Source: Macrocystis pyrifera (Eukaryota; Sar; Phaeophyceae; Laminariales; Laminariaceae). Taken from it: a stretch of 64,000 bases of DNA. This document shows, in pieces, positions 1-13,000 of the stretch; the first letter of the stretch is position 1; each line of letters starts with the position of its first letter. Under the pieces are notes generated by a model. It was given only the letters and a program-made list of their open reading frames with translations. It ran no database searches and was not told the origin of the DNA. The translations under genes were made by a program, and so were the position numbers. The stretch lies in the NCBI GenBank assembly GCA_031763025.1, contig JASSKH010000007.1, forward strand, positions 7,455,930 through 7,519,929. Direction: 5' to 3'.

Positions 1-448
1 CCGAAGGGGAGCCTTGTTGTGCCAAGCACCATTTTTGCGCAGCGCTGTGCCTCTGCTTTTTTTAGTATTAATAGTAACTGGCCGTAGGCATGTTTTTTTA
101 CCGGGGAATGCGACGGGGGTGCTTGATCTACTACGTAGGTACGCTCGTTAAGACGTGCTCACATCCCACTCTTGGTCGGAAATATAGTAATCGTTTTCAT
201 GATCATATCAGAGTCTGGACGGTGATTATAACCCGTGCTATGCTACGATGTATGCACTCGTAGCACTCTATGTCCATTTATTGCTTAGGCTGGCGGGCGC
301 GCTCCTTGAGGGCACTGAGGGACTAAATACGACCCAATATCGCTCCAGCACGATTCATGTTGTACAACAATATTGTTCGTCGTGAAACATGGGGACCGGT
401 CATCTTGAGTTTTGTTTGCAGCTTTTGGGGGGGAGCGAGATAAACAGC

Positions 449-533
449 TCCTATGCTATAACCAAGTGAGGAAGCCTCCTATGCTATAATCAAGTGAGGA
501 AGCCTCCTATGCTATAATCAAGCGAGGAAGCCT
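449..533. repeat. 28-bp tandem repeat, about three copies
   Basis: The unit is CTCCTATGCTATAATCAAG followed by tgaggaagc. The copies are almost identical, so the expansion is recent. Confidence 0.85.
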
Positions 534-1344
534 CAGAAGAATCAGGAGCTATGTGCCTCCATAAACCGTAGCACGCGTCCTGCCCGTAAATATAGTGACC
601 GTTCGACGATCATATTAGAGGCTAAACGATGACTATATTACCGTATTACAGACCAGCCTGGGCGGTTGAGGTGGGGGGGTGTAGCCGAGCCCCAATAGGA
701 CCACCAAGGCCTCCGAGTACGGTGTAGTGGGAGGCAAGTTCCTTTGTCCCCCCGAGTACCTGGACCTCTCCTCCATCTCTTTCTTACGAGCACAACAAAA
801 AAAACGTAGTACTTCGCGGTTCATTCGCATACGTAGCCCCGTATGCCCGATTGCCCTCCCTCTGCCGACACGCCTCCGATTCGATATTTGTCCCCCCCAA
901 GTACTTGAACTTCTGCTCTCCTCTATCTTATGATTGCGTTCGCCCTCAAGTGTTGGGCCACGCTCGCACGAGTGGCTTTTGTACACCTCACTCAAAAACG
1001 CATTATTTAAAACATGCACTGTACCTCATCACACCAGCCGTCGACGTAAAGCCAACTACAATACCAAAACTGAAAGAGACTTTTATTTCCGGATCGCATC
1101 GCATTTTGTATTTGGCGCAGCGCAACAAGAAATATCCATGGCGATTGCATATACATGTCGCAAAAAATCAAAAAGAGCAAATAAGCTTAAGACGGGCAAT
1201 AAATAGGATACGGCAGTACACAGCCATTCTCGCGCGAAAAACCTGTGAGCTGTTGAAAAAGGAGAACTGACAAGTGAAACCCGCACTATGTTGTCCGCGC
1301 AAGGGACGTATAGGCGACACCCACGCCGCATGATCTTGGACGTA

Positions 1345-1620
1345 TTAACTGCTGGCTGCACGCTCCCTCCCACCAGCTGGTTGGTATGACAGCACCTGAC
1401 GTAGGTTGCACGGATCAGACAGATCATGATCTATCTGTAGATCATTGTCATGTTCTACAGTAACTTGCCGTCGTATGATATGCTGTGCAGTCTCTGTGTA
1501 CTGCTGTAGTGCAAGAACCAACGACCTATCGTAGGAAACGTGTCCCAGGTCGTGCAGGCTACACGGCTCCGAACCCGGCAACATGAGCTGATGCTGTATG
1601 TAGATCATGCAGATCAGGAA
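1345..1620 (-). repeat. GATC-rich dispersed repeat, copy 1
   Basis: It contains clustered GATCATGATCTATCTG and, in reverse, the core GTAGCTCATGTTGCCGGG shared with copies near 6765, 36530, 44394, 49310 and 60893. Confidence 0.6.
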
Positions 1621-2369
1621 TGTACATTATATACCTGGTAAATGTTTATATGTCCTGAAATATTCCAGATCGTGGGAGTGGGAATAAAGTATCTGCTCCG
1701 AGGGGTGAAAGGTTTTTGCCGTCGCGCGCTTCTGCCTCCGCCCGGCTCTGTCGGCGTACATTGTAGGTACGACTCTCGCAGCGGCGTGGAGAGATATACC
1801 GTGCAAGCTTTGGGTGCGAATGACTGCATGCAGTGGTGGTGTGCCCTTTCGAGGACCTCCCCGTGACGACGAGCCCATAAAAGTGATTTCACCTCTAAAT
1901 ACAATGGTCCCCCTATCGTTTACTACGTCAGTGCTGAAAAAATGATCCTGCTCTAATTCCAAGTTGTTTGTTCTCGTGACGAAGCCCTTTTTTTCCTGGT
2001 ATTTTCTCTAATGTGCGCTCTATAGCTGCATTGTCTTGAAACGGGCACACCACTGTATCAATGCTGAATGTAGGGTGAGACTCACACTTTACTTGACCCT
2101 TGTTCCACTGAAGAAATGATGATCTATCTCCACACCAAATTCCAAGTACTGCGTCCCCCAGATGGAGTTACAAAACGGTCAAGCACGAAAACATCCACCA
2201 AGTTTTCACCCCTCACGAACACCGCACCTAGGCTGCATATGCGTGTCGGCGGGGACTCGTCGGCACACACGCTACGTACATATGTAGCTCGCCGGCTGTG
2301 GTTTCTCCTCGACGCGCCCGCTCACGCGCACCGCTACGGTAGTATATATACCGATGTACCATCACTGAA

Positions 2370-2950
2370 AAGAAGGCCGCTGCATTATACAACACCAAAC
2401 AAACCACCCCCCGAAAAATGCCACTCTACTTCACAACACCAAAAGACCGTTGACACACCCCTAAAAACTGTCGCTATATTTTATATACAACTAAAATAAC
2501 CCTAAGCCTACTTACAGCACCGAAGTAAAGCCACTCTAGCAGAATGCCTCTATATGATGTAGCACCAAACTAACCCAACCCAAAAAAAAATCCCGCTATA
2601 TTATACTGGTACAACCAAACAAACTCAACTCCAACAGAATGCCGCTATATCTTACCAACACTGAACTAACCCAGCGCCAGCAGAATGCCGCCATAGTATA
2701 CAAGACCAAACTAAACCGCTGACAACATGCCACTATACTATACAACACCAAATTAACGAGCCTATAACAAAATTCCACGATATTCTCCAACACCAAACAA
2801 ACCTACGCCTGAAGAAAAAACTGCCGCTATACTATACAATCACGAAAACTAACCCAACGCCACTAAAACGCCGCTATAACATACAATAATGAATCAACCC
2901 ATCCCTGACAAAACGCCTCTGTATCATGCGACACAAAAAACATATAACGC
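2370..2950. repeat. Degenerate minisatellite of about 50 bp
   Basis: Units read like GCCGCTATACTATACAACAC followed by caaactaaccca. About eleven diverged copies run up to the acceptor of exon 2957. Confidence 0.75.
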
Positions 2951-2956
2951 CAAAAG

Positions 2957-3179
2957 GTTTTGGAAGCGTTAATCGACGGAGACGGAGAATGGGATGCGCT
3001 CTTAACGGAGCGAGACTTGCCCGTGATGGACGGTTTCGGGATAACCTCTTCGTTCAGGGACTTCGAGAGGGCGCGGAGAAACCGTCACTCCACCGTGCGC
3101 GCGGCGGCCGTAGAGGAACACGGAAAGCCGACCACCGCCGATGCAACGCGCGGCCATGGCCTAGAACGAGATGTTCTGG
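2957..3179 (+). CDS. Receiver gene, penultimate exon
   Basis: The acceptor is aaaag before GTTTTGG; an in-frame stop at 2945-2947 rules out an earlier start. The donor is CTGG/gtgaga, phase 1. It encodes VLEALIDGDGEWDALLTE and the DLPVMDGF turn. Confidence 0.65.
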
Positions 3180-3849
3180 GTGAGACTACTATATGTTTTG
3201 TGTGTGTGTTCTGTTTCCCGACGAGGAACGCAGGGTAGCGGGCGGGGCGGGGCGGGGTCGAGGCATCATAGTTAGTTGCTCACCGTGTAGCACTTCGGTT
3301 TGCTTTGCGTGAGAACCAGCTAAGCTTTTCAACTTCGTCTGACCGGGAAAAATCCTGCGTATACACGACGCCGACACTATCTAATCCCTCTTCGACTTTT
3401 TGTTTTACGCGTTTTTTTCTGAGATGTATGTGTACAGACAAACAAAGGCCTCTTCCTTCGAGCTGGGCGAGGCGGGCACGATACATACTGTCAAACGCAT
3501 TATTATTACCGTAGCAACGCACTATCTTCCTAACGTGACGTCGTGGCTGTTCTCGCTCTTCTATCCCGCAGCGCCGTCCTCGGTGCCTCCTGAGTCGGAG
3601 ATACGACACCTACCGATAATCTGCCTCACCTCGAGGGCCTCTCCGGAAGACCTCCGCTCCTACATGGCTGCCGGCATGGACGGCTGCGTTTCCAAACCCG
3701 CGGAGTCGGCGCCTCTGCTCAACACACTCCGCGCCGCCGTCCCGCTCCACCTGTCACCGGCGTCACCGGTCGACGGGCGCCCTCTGGTTGCCAACGCCGG
3801 TCCCGACAACGGAGGTAGCGGCGACGGCGGTGGCGGGGGGGCGGCGTGA
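2957..3849 (+). CDS. Receiver-domain protein (response regulator or hybrid histidine kinase), 3' end, two exons
   Basis: Exons 2957-3179 and 3572-3849 join in phase (one base plus two) and end at TGA 3847-3849. The first exon carries the beta3 region, with LLTERDLPVMDGF. The second carries LPIICLTSRASPEDL and AAGMDGCVSKP, that is the conserved Thr and Lys of CheY-like receivers, then a Gly-rich tail. The N-terminal acidic pair of the fold is not in the window, so upstream exons are missing. In the usual motif MDxxMPVMDGF the phosphorylated Asp sits where this protein has Glu. Family knowledge: receivers accept a phosphate from a histidine kinase. Inference: this one may be constitutive or phosphorylation-independent. 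A loop of about 45 residues separates the two conserved halves, longer than usual. It could also be a decaying copy, because the acceptor of the first exon is A-rich. Confidence 0.72.
3572..3849 (+). CDS. Receiver gene, last exon
   Basis: The acceptor is tatcccgcag. The exon starts with two bases that complete the phase-1 codon. It encodes the beta4, beta5 and alpha5 part of the receiver (LPIICLTS, CVSKP) and a Gly/Ser tail ending in TGA. An alternative donor inside the tail (GGAG/gtagcg, about 3812) would remove the stop and cannot be excluded. Confidence 0.68.
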
Positions 3850-3911
3850 AAGCTGTGCAAGGTAAAGGACTCGGGTTGCTGAAAGGCTCGGCGGCGGTCG
3901 CGGCTGAGGGA

Positions 3912-4294
3912 ATGGTGATAGCCGGGCGACAAGCGGATGATAGCGTGGAGGGAGCGTTGCAGGTATACGAAGTGTACATACATATATTTATATATATATA
4001 TATACTTACACATATACCTGGTATATGGTATTTTTTTCGCAGTGTTTTTGGAGAGCAGCTCTTGCAGAGTATCACATCACGTTTTACGCAGCGTTTTGCA
4101 CGCAGAGGCGGTGAACGGGTTGGTGGGTGGGTGGGAGGGTGGGTTCTCATTGTCGATTTTCTTTCACCTGCCTTTCTGTGTGGGACATGTCACGGCTGAA
4201 ACGCAAAAGAGCAACAAGAGTATTCAACTTTTTCCCCTTTTTTTTTGTCAGAAGTGGAACTAAAGGTCAGGGGCGGGACCCGAGAGAGTACAAG
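3912..4294 (+). CDS. Candidate 5' exons of the pseudohydrolase gene (3912-3962 and 4271-4294)
   Basis: ATG 3912 opens MVIAGRQADDSVEGALQ and ends at CAG/gtatac in phase 0. A segment encoding GRDPREYK (4271-4294, donor AAG/gtgaaa, phase 0) would join in frame to the exon at 5140. A stronger poly-T acceptor at 4250-4251 would give a longer version of the second exon, starting at 4252, but in another phase. These are possible N-terminal exons only. The proposed start lies just 62 bp after the receiver stop, which is suspiciously close. Confidence 0.25.
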
Positions 4295-5139
4295 GTGAAA
4301 CTCAATGCCTGTTTCATGGACAGCGTTGTGAAAGATAGCGGTGGCTTCCAGTAAGAGGGGTCGTGCCTAGGCAGGATCTCGAGACCTACGGCACCCTCCT
4401 CTTTGCTAAACCCCAGGAAGTATACCGGTACAAATCAGGATAAAAACACAAAGAACGTTTAGATATTGGTGTGAAGGCTCAAACAGTACTTATGTTTTTG
4501 TCTATACCAGTATATACCTGCTATGGTTGGAGAAATACCATGGAATGATCCCCGTGAGACGAAGCAGCAGCTGCAGCCAAGCCACACCCTGAATGTGTTT
4601 CGGCGCACGTAGGGTACAGCACAGGACGTGGCAAGGTAAAAGGAGATGTCATGTACGTGGTGGATTCAACATCCAAGCATCGCGGTATTCATATACCTGG
4701 TACAGCGTGGTGTACCGTCACGAGAGAGCGCCGCGTCGACCTTCGTTCCAACCTCTACTCGATGATTTTCCCCCCGTTTCGTCACAAGCACGCTCGATCC
4801 ATAGTACGTACACAATGCCTCGGTTTTCCCATCGCCACGCGCGGTTGATACAATCGCATCACAAACTCGATGCCTCCACACCGCTGCAACTCATTTTTTA
4901 CGGCGCTTTTGCCCCCTCTGTCACTCTCTTTTTTTGTGTGTGTATGCCCCCCCCACCCCACACAAATCACCTACGAGCGATGAAGGGTTATATCCGGCCT
5001 TCTTTGCCCTCTCCATAGTCGAAGCTCAGATCCGCGGTTACATGGTGTCAACGAAATCGCTTTTTTTTTCATGGCACGGTGCATATGTACCTCCGGCCGC
5101 TTTTTCCGTGTCTGCTACCGCCTCGCACCACTCCACAAG

Positions 5140-5322
5140 GTTGATGCCGACACTTCCGTCCCTTACTGTGTTGTCGGAGCGCCGCCACCACCACCACCGC
5201 CGTCCGGGGGCCTACCCTCCGGAGGCTTCTTCAATCTCGTCGTGTGCCACGATCTGTTCGACAATTACGAGCGCATGAAGATCGTGGTCTCGCCGTTGAT
5301 CGCGAGGTATCCCGGAGCTCAG
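5140..5322 (+). CDS. Pseudohydrolase gene exon 1 found (hydrolase beta-strand, HDLFDNYE)
   Basis: The acceptor is ccacaag; the donor is CAG/gtgagg, phase 0, 61 codons. It encodes VDADTSVPYCVVG, a poly-Pro insert, FFNLVVCHDLFDNYERMK and RYPGAQ. The pattern matches the first strand and oxyanion region of alpha/beta hydrolases. The exon probably has upstream partners. Confidence 0.72.
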
Positions 5323-8300
5323 GTGAGGGAGGGATTGATGTGCTGTACACTATATCCCGGTGTTGCATGGTGTGGCTGCTTGTTGCATGAGGTAGGGATA
5401 TGTCACCTGGAACTTTTTATAGAGGTACTATAGCAGTTGTTTTCGGCCGAAACATTTCTGACTGACTTTGGCCTCCTTTGACACTTTTCAGGACTGCAGG
5501 CCCGTTTCGGGGGATAAGCCACTCAAATTCTACGCAGTTTCTCCCCAAAACGGGACTGCAGCACAGAAAGGGTTATGCGAGGAGCAACACCCAATATCGT
5601 AGGAGCGCCAATTGTCAACAGTGCTTTTACAATAATATCGGTTGCCTATTTTATACCCCTTTTGTTTATGTTGCCGTTTTTTTTTTGGGTGAGACAGAGA
5701 GAGCTCCTACGAGTATACTACAATGAAGCGAGCACCCTCAGAAAAACGAAAAACTATAATCAGGCGAGCACCCATAACGCCGTAGAACGCGTCTGTGTCG
5801 GCGCGACTCAAGACATCAACTACTTGTTACTGGTCGGAATCGTCGGAATCATAGTTGGTCGTTGCCCAGAGGTGTCGACTATCCGACTCATTATTGGGTT
5901 TCAATACCTGTAGGAAATCGGCAAGTCGGTTGTGCCATCAGCTGGTTTTGCCAGCCGACGGACGACCTGCCGAATTAAATCGGTTCGCTGGCGGCTAACG
6001 GCACCTACCGCTTAACTTGTTAGTCGTGGAATTCTGCCGAGTCGAACTCACAGCTCTCTATTTATATAATCTATGTCAGAACTGAGTTTGAGAGGCAAAG
6101 TTGTACTCTTATGTAACCAGATGAACAGTCAGTCTCATGGCCATGTATACGTATGCCTACACAATGAATAATATTACACAAATAGTGGGACTTCAACAAC
6201 CGAGAACGATTATCGGACAGTTCCGTAGTGCTTCAGTCAGAAACGATTCAGCCGAAACGTCCTACCAGGTATACCCCTATCGTAGCAGGCGACACATCCC
6301 ATGCAGAATTTTCCTGGATTTTTCCAGCTCGGAGTGTTTGGCGTGTAGCGAGCCATTCTCCAAACTTGACACCCCCCCCCCCCCCCCGCCAACACATACA
6401 CTGATCTGAATTTAAGCTTGTCCCGCTGTGTAAAATCCTTCTGGTTGCTCGGTCGTTTCCCTCCTCCCGACCTTGCGCGCCTGCGTCCCCCCCCCCCCCC
6501 CGCCCCGCGTTAATCTTTTTTTTTCGGTTCTCCCAAAAAAAGGTTTTGCTTTGGAATTATCCCGGACAGGCCTTCAGCGAATGGAGAGAGCAGCAGCTTC
6601 TGAACAACGAGTACCTGTCAACCATTCTCCAGTACCTCTTGCTTCACCTCGGTAGGAAGAGCAACGGCGGCACCGGTAAGGGACGGACGGCACGCTGCAC
6701 CTCGTGAGACGCGGCACAATACACACCTGGGACAGACCAATCACCGATCCCCACGCAAGCATCTAGATCTTCCATTGCAGATAGATTTCCTGGTCTTCTA
6801 TGATCTGTCATTAGCTCACGTTGCCTGGTGTAAGCGGTATGCTCGGCATGCTCTACGGTAGCACATTGTTGCCTGGGTTGGTTGGGTCAGTACTATACAG
6901 ATCCTGCAACGCATAGCAGAACGGCGGGCCAGGGATCCACCGGATCTGGATGCTTTGTCTGTAGGTGATCTGTCGCAGGCGTGAATGTCAGCGCTTTCAG
7001 ATCCACGATCGTAGAGCCAGAGCACCAGCACAAAAAACGAGGCGGAGCATTTGACCGACCACGACATTTCATGGCGGTTATCTCCCTGACCATTTGCATT
7101 CTGTTTTGTGTGTTGGTGCCGACGTTGTTGTACTCACATTTAGCTCATCGCAAGGAAAGAAAACAGCCCGTGATCACAGAACGGGCTCCAATAACTCTGG
7201 AGTGGAAGAATACCTCAGGAGGGAAAATGCAACTAAAACCGAACACATAAAAAGCGAAGCACACCATACACCTCAGACGAGAGAATATCAGTTTGGTGTC
7301 TGCCTCGTTGGACAATCCGGCTCACCTTTTTGGCTCATCTGAGCATCGTTGGATGTGTTTTCACCCTTTCGGCATGCCGGAAACGACAACGCTAAACACT
7401 GCGAGCAAGGTCAAATGGTTTGCAAGCCACGTTGTCCCCCTCTCGTTTCTCCCAAACACCTCCTCAACTCGCTTATTCTTTTTCCACGATCATGAAAACT
7501 GGATTGCGGTTTTTGTACGCACCAGCTTCATTCCCTGTGCTTGTAGACAACTTTCGATTATTTCACCTAGTTGGGCGAGTGAGCCCCTCGACATGCAGAT
7601 GCACCACTTCCGCCTTTCCTATGAACTCCCGATTTTTTTATCTATATCCCTGCCAGGGGAGTTTGACTCCGAGAGGCCTTATCACCTGGTGGGCTTCGGG
7701 TCGGGCGGGGCGGTGGCCACCTTCTACGCGAGCCACTTCGCGAGCCCTTTCCCCCGCTCTCTTCTCCTTCTCAACTCGTTCTCCTACGTCGACTCCTACC
7801 TGGCGGGAGTGTTGCACGACTGCATGAACGTTTTCAACTGCGCCCCGGAATCTAGGCCGGACCTCCCGGTGTATTTCCACGCGAGGTTTCTCTTCAGTCC
7901 GGCGTACCTTGGACAGGTAAATACTTATACACCGCCGTGCGTCGAGAGTATGAGCGAAAGGGGGTGTGAGTAAGTAAGGTATGCCTTGGCTGGCAAGGGC
8001 TTCGAATAAGGCACGCCTTGGCTAGACTGGCGGCCAATAAGGCATATGCCCTGGGTGGAGAAGTGGAGCCAAACAAAGCGTTGACTTCGCGATTTTCATC
8101 AAGCAATAAACACGTGCCAATAGGCTATTATTACTGTTTTAATAGTCAATTACAAGAGACGCAGAACCAACATGCAAAAAATTACCGCGCGCGTGCGACT
8201 ACAAGCTAGAATATTTATCAAGTGCACGAGCCAACTTTTTATCACTGGTTGGTGTTTTTTTTTTTCGTCAGCCAGAGCTCACAGCCCTATTTTGATCGTG

Positions 8301-10027
8301 CCCTTTAGCACTGGCAAGACGCGAATACGGTACATATTTTGTTGAAAAGGGTAACCTCGAAAACTAATCTACCTAGTCATGGGCTGAGGGCTCTACTTTT
8401 ATATTTCTAGAACTATGTTCCGAAGGGGGAGAGCGAGCAGTGTGGGAGACGAGAACAAGGCTCGATTTGTATCTAAAATGTCCCGAGGTGGAGGCATCGA
8501 CTTCGTGTTATAACCTATCGTCCCCTGACCGTTTGGATTATAACCTGTCGTCCCCTGACCATTTGGAATGCGAGTGATGGAACAAGAACGAAAACGAAAT
8601 GCTCGACCGAGACCGTGCACAGAGTGAAGAAGGCACAAAACAGCCGAACTTTGTAGAACAGGCGCCTGACTGTGTCCGCCCCGCCCCGCCCCGCCCGCCA
8701 TTTTGGCGCGTCGTTTTCCCACTCGTGGTGCCAATATGCTCGTCGATTGCACCCTCACTTTCTCGTCGGTTGTGCGCGCAAAGGTGTCCACCCCGCTGGC
8801 GCTGAACATCTACACCGCGGTGCACAACCCAATCTCGGTAAGAGGGAGGATACAGCTTTGCAGGGGCGCGCTGGCTCACGTCGATACGCGGCCGGTTTTG
8901 TCTCAGATAGACATCCCCGTCATCTGCATCCAGAGCACGCAGAACAACTTCGTCAAGCCCCTGCACACCGATCCTTACGTATCGCGGCGGGGGGGCGAAG
9001 TCAGGAGCATCCACAGGGTGAGACTTACCAGGACCTCGTCCACCCTATAGCAGCGCAAGCGGCATAAACACATACATATCCGGTAAAATGGGAATTGTAT
9101 AATGGGTTGAAAAAGGTGATTTGTTGTTTTTTTTTTGCGGGTGGGACAGGGCGGGGGGGGGGGGTGGGGGTGTACTCGATAGCATGCATGTCCGTAGTTG
9201 TACGATCGTAGACCCTCGCATCCATGGCCGTAGTCGTATGACCATAGACCCTCGCATCCCTACAATGCCGGGGGGGAGCATGTCGGGTTTACACCGATCA
9301 GGCAGACATTGCGTGCACTAAGCACGAAGTGCCGTGACGTATTCGGCGAGTCGTATGAAGGGCGAGCTGCATCCTACACCCTACTAAGAACCACTTGTGA
9401 GGCGGGCTTGCATATGAACGACAGCTTCAATGACTTGATTTATTTTCCGGTGTGACCACTTTCAGAGACAGCGATGGGGTTACTATGTACCTGCCTCTTG
9501 CAGGCCTTACCATGAAGACTACGTGATGTGATCATTCCCCTTGTGCGGAGTAAAGGTTCTCCATCCCGCACAATTGATTTATAATTCGATCGCCAGCTGT
9601 GACCGACCGCAGAAGAAAAAAAACGGTACCCTGGTTTTCTAGTGAGCGGCATTTTTTACGGCGTCGTTACTAACCGACGGCAACCCAACCTATGTATAAT
9701 ATGGCGGGGGGGTGGGGAGGGGGGAACAAAACTTCGTTTATAGCTTATAACATGATTTCTACATCCGGGAGGGGACGATACTTGTACTACAGTACCAGGT
9801 ATGTTGATTCGTGTTACTTCAAGATATCTATTTTTTTTCACATGGGCAGGAGGAGATTATATGAAAACACCATGAGACGAGGCCGCGCAGCTTAAAAAAA
9901 CAGAATATCAATCTGCTTACGACGGGTTTTGGTGAAGAGACGGACAACCTGTTTTTGCTTAATCTGCAAGATTAGAACTCGGGCGAACACGCGCCACGGT
10001 AGTAGTAGCAGTAGTAGTAGTAGTAGT

Positions 10028-10095
<68 letters not shown>

Positions 10096-13000
10096 GCAAA
10101 CGCTACTGGGTGGAATAAACGCAAGCCGGTGCCGATCTCGCGGGTAGAAAAAAAAAATGCTATGAAGAGCGCGGCCTGATTTCAGTACCCTCGCCGTTTT
10201 GGTAGAAGCGCACCATGCACGCTCGCTCGCTTACATGCTGGGGCTGTCAAGGTGTTCGCCGTTTCTTTCAAAACTGGTCCCTGTGCAACTTCAAGCCGTT
10301 CTTGTTGGGCAGTCGTTGTCGACAACCCGTTTTTGCACGTGTCCAAGCTTGTTAGAAACCTCCGGCACGTTAAACGACAACTGATGCCCTACTCAAGGAG
10401 GCGTGTCTTTTATGCCTAAGAAGTTACGGAACACGCACACGGTATTTCATCGGTCCATGCCGTCAAAACCAAACTCCCTGTTTGCATTGACCCCACACAA
10501 CACCAGCCCACACCCTTCGAACGAAAACCTCCTAATCATCATGTGACATGCAGAGTCTGCAAGACCCCCGAGCAAAAACTGCGCGGTGTGCATGAAACCA
10601 CACACGTACATACGAGTGCGCGTCGTGTAAGTGTTAAGTGTAGGGCACCATGGACCTGGGGACCGACTACTGCTAGCAGGTTGACGCCTTTGGCTCTGCT
10701 CCGGTCACTCACACGAGGTGCTTGACGATGTTAGGAGTTATAAGCTCTTACAATAGTTGCTGTTTGCCTCGCCAGATGTCTTCTGAACAAAGGGGCGAGG
10801 TGCTCATTAGAAAAGCAGGCGATAACGCCTGCCGGGTATGATGAGGGGACGATTGCTACAAACCATAGTGCCGCAACAGGGGAGAGGGGATACCATAACA
10901 CTAGCCCACCCTGAAGGGCCGTATACGCAGATTCATAGAGAACTCAGACATGAACCAAACCAGTCCAGAGAATTCGGAGAATGGATCGAAGATACGGCAC
11001 TTCACAACCCACTCCCACACCTCTAACTTGCAAGGCTGTAGCCGATTACACGTGGACACAGGTGCCGAAAGCGTCTGGTCGACGACGCCAGTATTAAGGG
11101 TAAGTCAGTATGGACCTAGGGACCGACTACTGCTGGAAGGTTTGTGCCTTTGGCTCTGCTCTGGTCGCTCATACGAGGTGCTTGACGATGTTAGGAGTTA
11201 TAAGCTCTTGTGTTAGTTGCTGTTTGCCTCGTCAGATGTCTTCTGAACGAAGGGGCGAGGTGCTAATCAGAAAAGCAGGCGATAACGCCTGCCATGTATG
11301 ATGAGGGGACGATTGCTACAAGCTATAGTGCCGCAACAGGGGACAGGGAGTACCATTTCATAATACGTTCAAACTAAATAGCTCCTCCTGCTTGCACTCA
11401 ACCACACACAAAACCAACCCACACCCTACGAACGAAAAACTCCATCACGAACCATGTGACATGCATGCAGGCTCTGCAAGACCCGAGCAAAACCTGCGTG
11501 GTGTGGATCAACGCCGGCCACGAGGTCTTCCAGGAAGCCAGGGCGAAAACAACTACCCTTCTCGAGCAGGCCATCGCCGGCTACCACGAGGGAAATGACG
11601 TCGTATACGCGATGAGCCATCCAGAGTTCTCCTCAGGGGTGGCCGCCAGGCCCGGCGGCAGCAACACTGGAGGAACGGGCAAGGACGAAACCAACGTCGT
11701 CGGGGGCATCATGCGCGCTGGTCGAAGCGGAAAGGGGAACCCCACCACCACGAGTCGACGGGGAGGGGGAGCGGGGGGGGCAGGTGGGAGTGACGGCGGG
11801 AGTTTCGGCGGCGAGATTGGGGGTGGCGGCGGAACCTTCGAAGACTCTTACATCAACAACGTGCTTGGCACGATGGGAGACCTGCAGGCGGAGGCTCGAC
11901 ACCGTAGGCAGGGAGACTTGTTGCGTTCATCTGACGGGAGAGTGGGCATCGGCGGACATCATCAAAGCAGTTTAGCCATGGACGGCGACAGTAGAGTGCT
12001 TAGGCGAAACGGGGGGGAGGCCAACAACAACAACAACAACGATGGTGATGCCCTTACCGAGATGGGCTCTGCGTGGGACGGGAGCGTGGGCGAGGTGTAC
12101 GGGTCCTCCTGGGAGAACTACCGCACGGGCGTTGCTGCAGCCGACGCTAATGCCGCCGCGAGAGGTGGACATCGCTTCGGGAATAGCGGCAGCGGCGGAG
12201 GCGGTGGGAGCACCACAGACGAAGATGAAAGATTGCGCCGCGGTGGCGCCCGCACAAGCAGTCCAAGCAAGGGAAGGAGGCGACACGGCGGCGGCGGCGG
12301 TGGGGACGACAGAGACGCGGGGGGGGTTCAGGGTCGAAGCATAATGGTTGGGACGGTGTTGGACGCCTCCCACCCGGCCTTCGAGCGCCAGAACAACCTC
12401 GTTTATGGGTTCGGGCAGGGGAGTAAGGTGTACCCGCAACCGGAGGAGTTTCCAGAGGTAAGAGCGTGATGTTAATGGGGTGGGGGGGTGGGGTGCGAGA
12501 GTGTCTGTACAAGTCGGAACAGGGTGGCACTGAAGAATAGGACCAGAGCGGGGTAGGTAAAACCAGTGCTCCGCTTTGCACGTATCAGCGCACAAAGTGA
12601 CGAAACGAATATGATGGGACAAGCAAAACATCGGCCGTCAACGCCAAGTCAGCCAACTGAAGATGTATTTTACGGATCGCTCTGGAAAATAAACAGCGCC
12701 ATCAGGTCCTGGTATGGAAATCAACTCTCCGGGGCATAATCCAGGATCAACAGGAGAACACAAGAAGAACATTCCATCAACCCGCTGAAATTACATCCGT
12801 TTCACCAACATGCAGTCTTCATACTAGAACTGCAGCAGAACCAACTCTGCATCGCAAGAAAACGCGGGTTATGCAGCTCTTGGGGTGTCTTCTTGGTACT
12901 GCAGTAGCTTTCACGGCGTTTGGGTCTAAATTTTTACAACAATTGTGCCTGCGCATTGGATGGACGAGCGCAAGCGACAACTTTCCTCTGCGCATTACAC

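Larger units (their letters stand above)
1..2956. other. Non-coding stretch upstream of the receiver exons
   Basis: I see no convincing exon on either strand. Open frames here are short and compositionally odd. The stretch holds a 28-bp tandem repeat (449-533), a GATC-rich dispersed repeat (about 1345-1620), one TACCTGGTA site (1632) and a degenerate minisatellite (about 2370-2950) that runs up to the first receiver exon. It is probably intron of the receiver gene, because the N-terminal half of that domain must lie further upstream. Confidence 0.5.

Noticed and set aside
9999..10147. Poly-Ser frame
   Set aside because: It is translation of the (AGT)n microsatellite.
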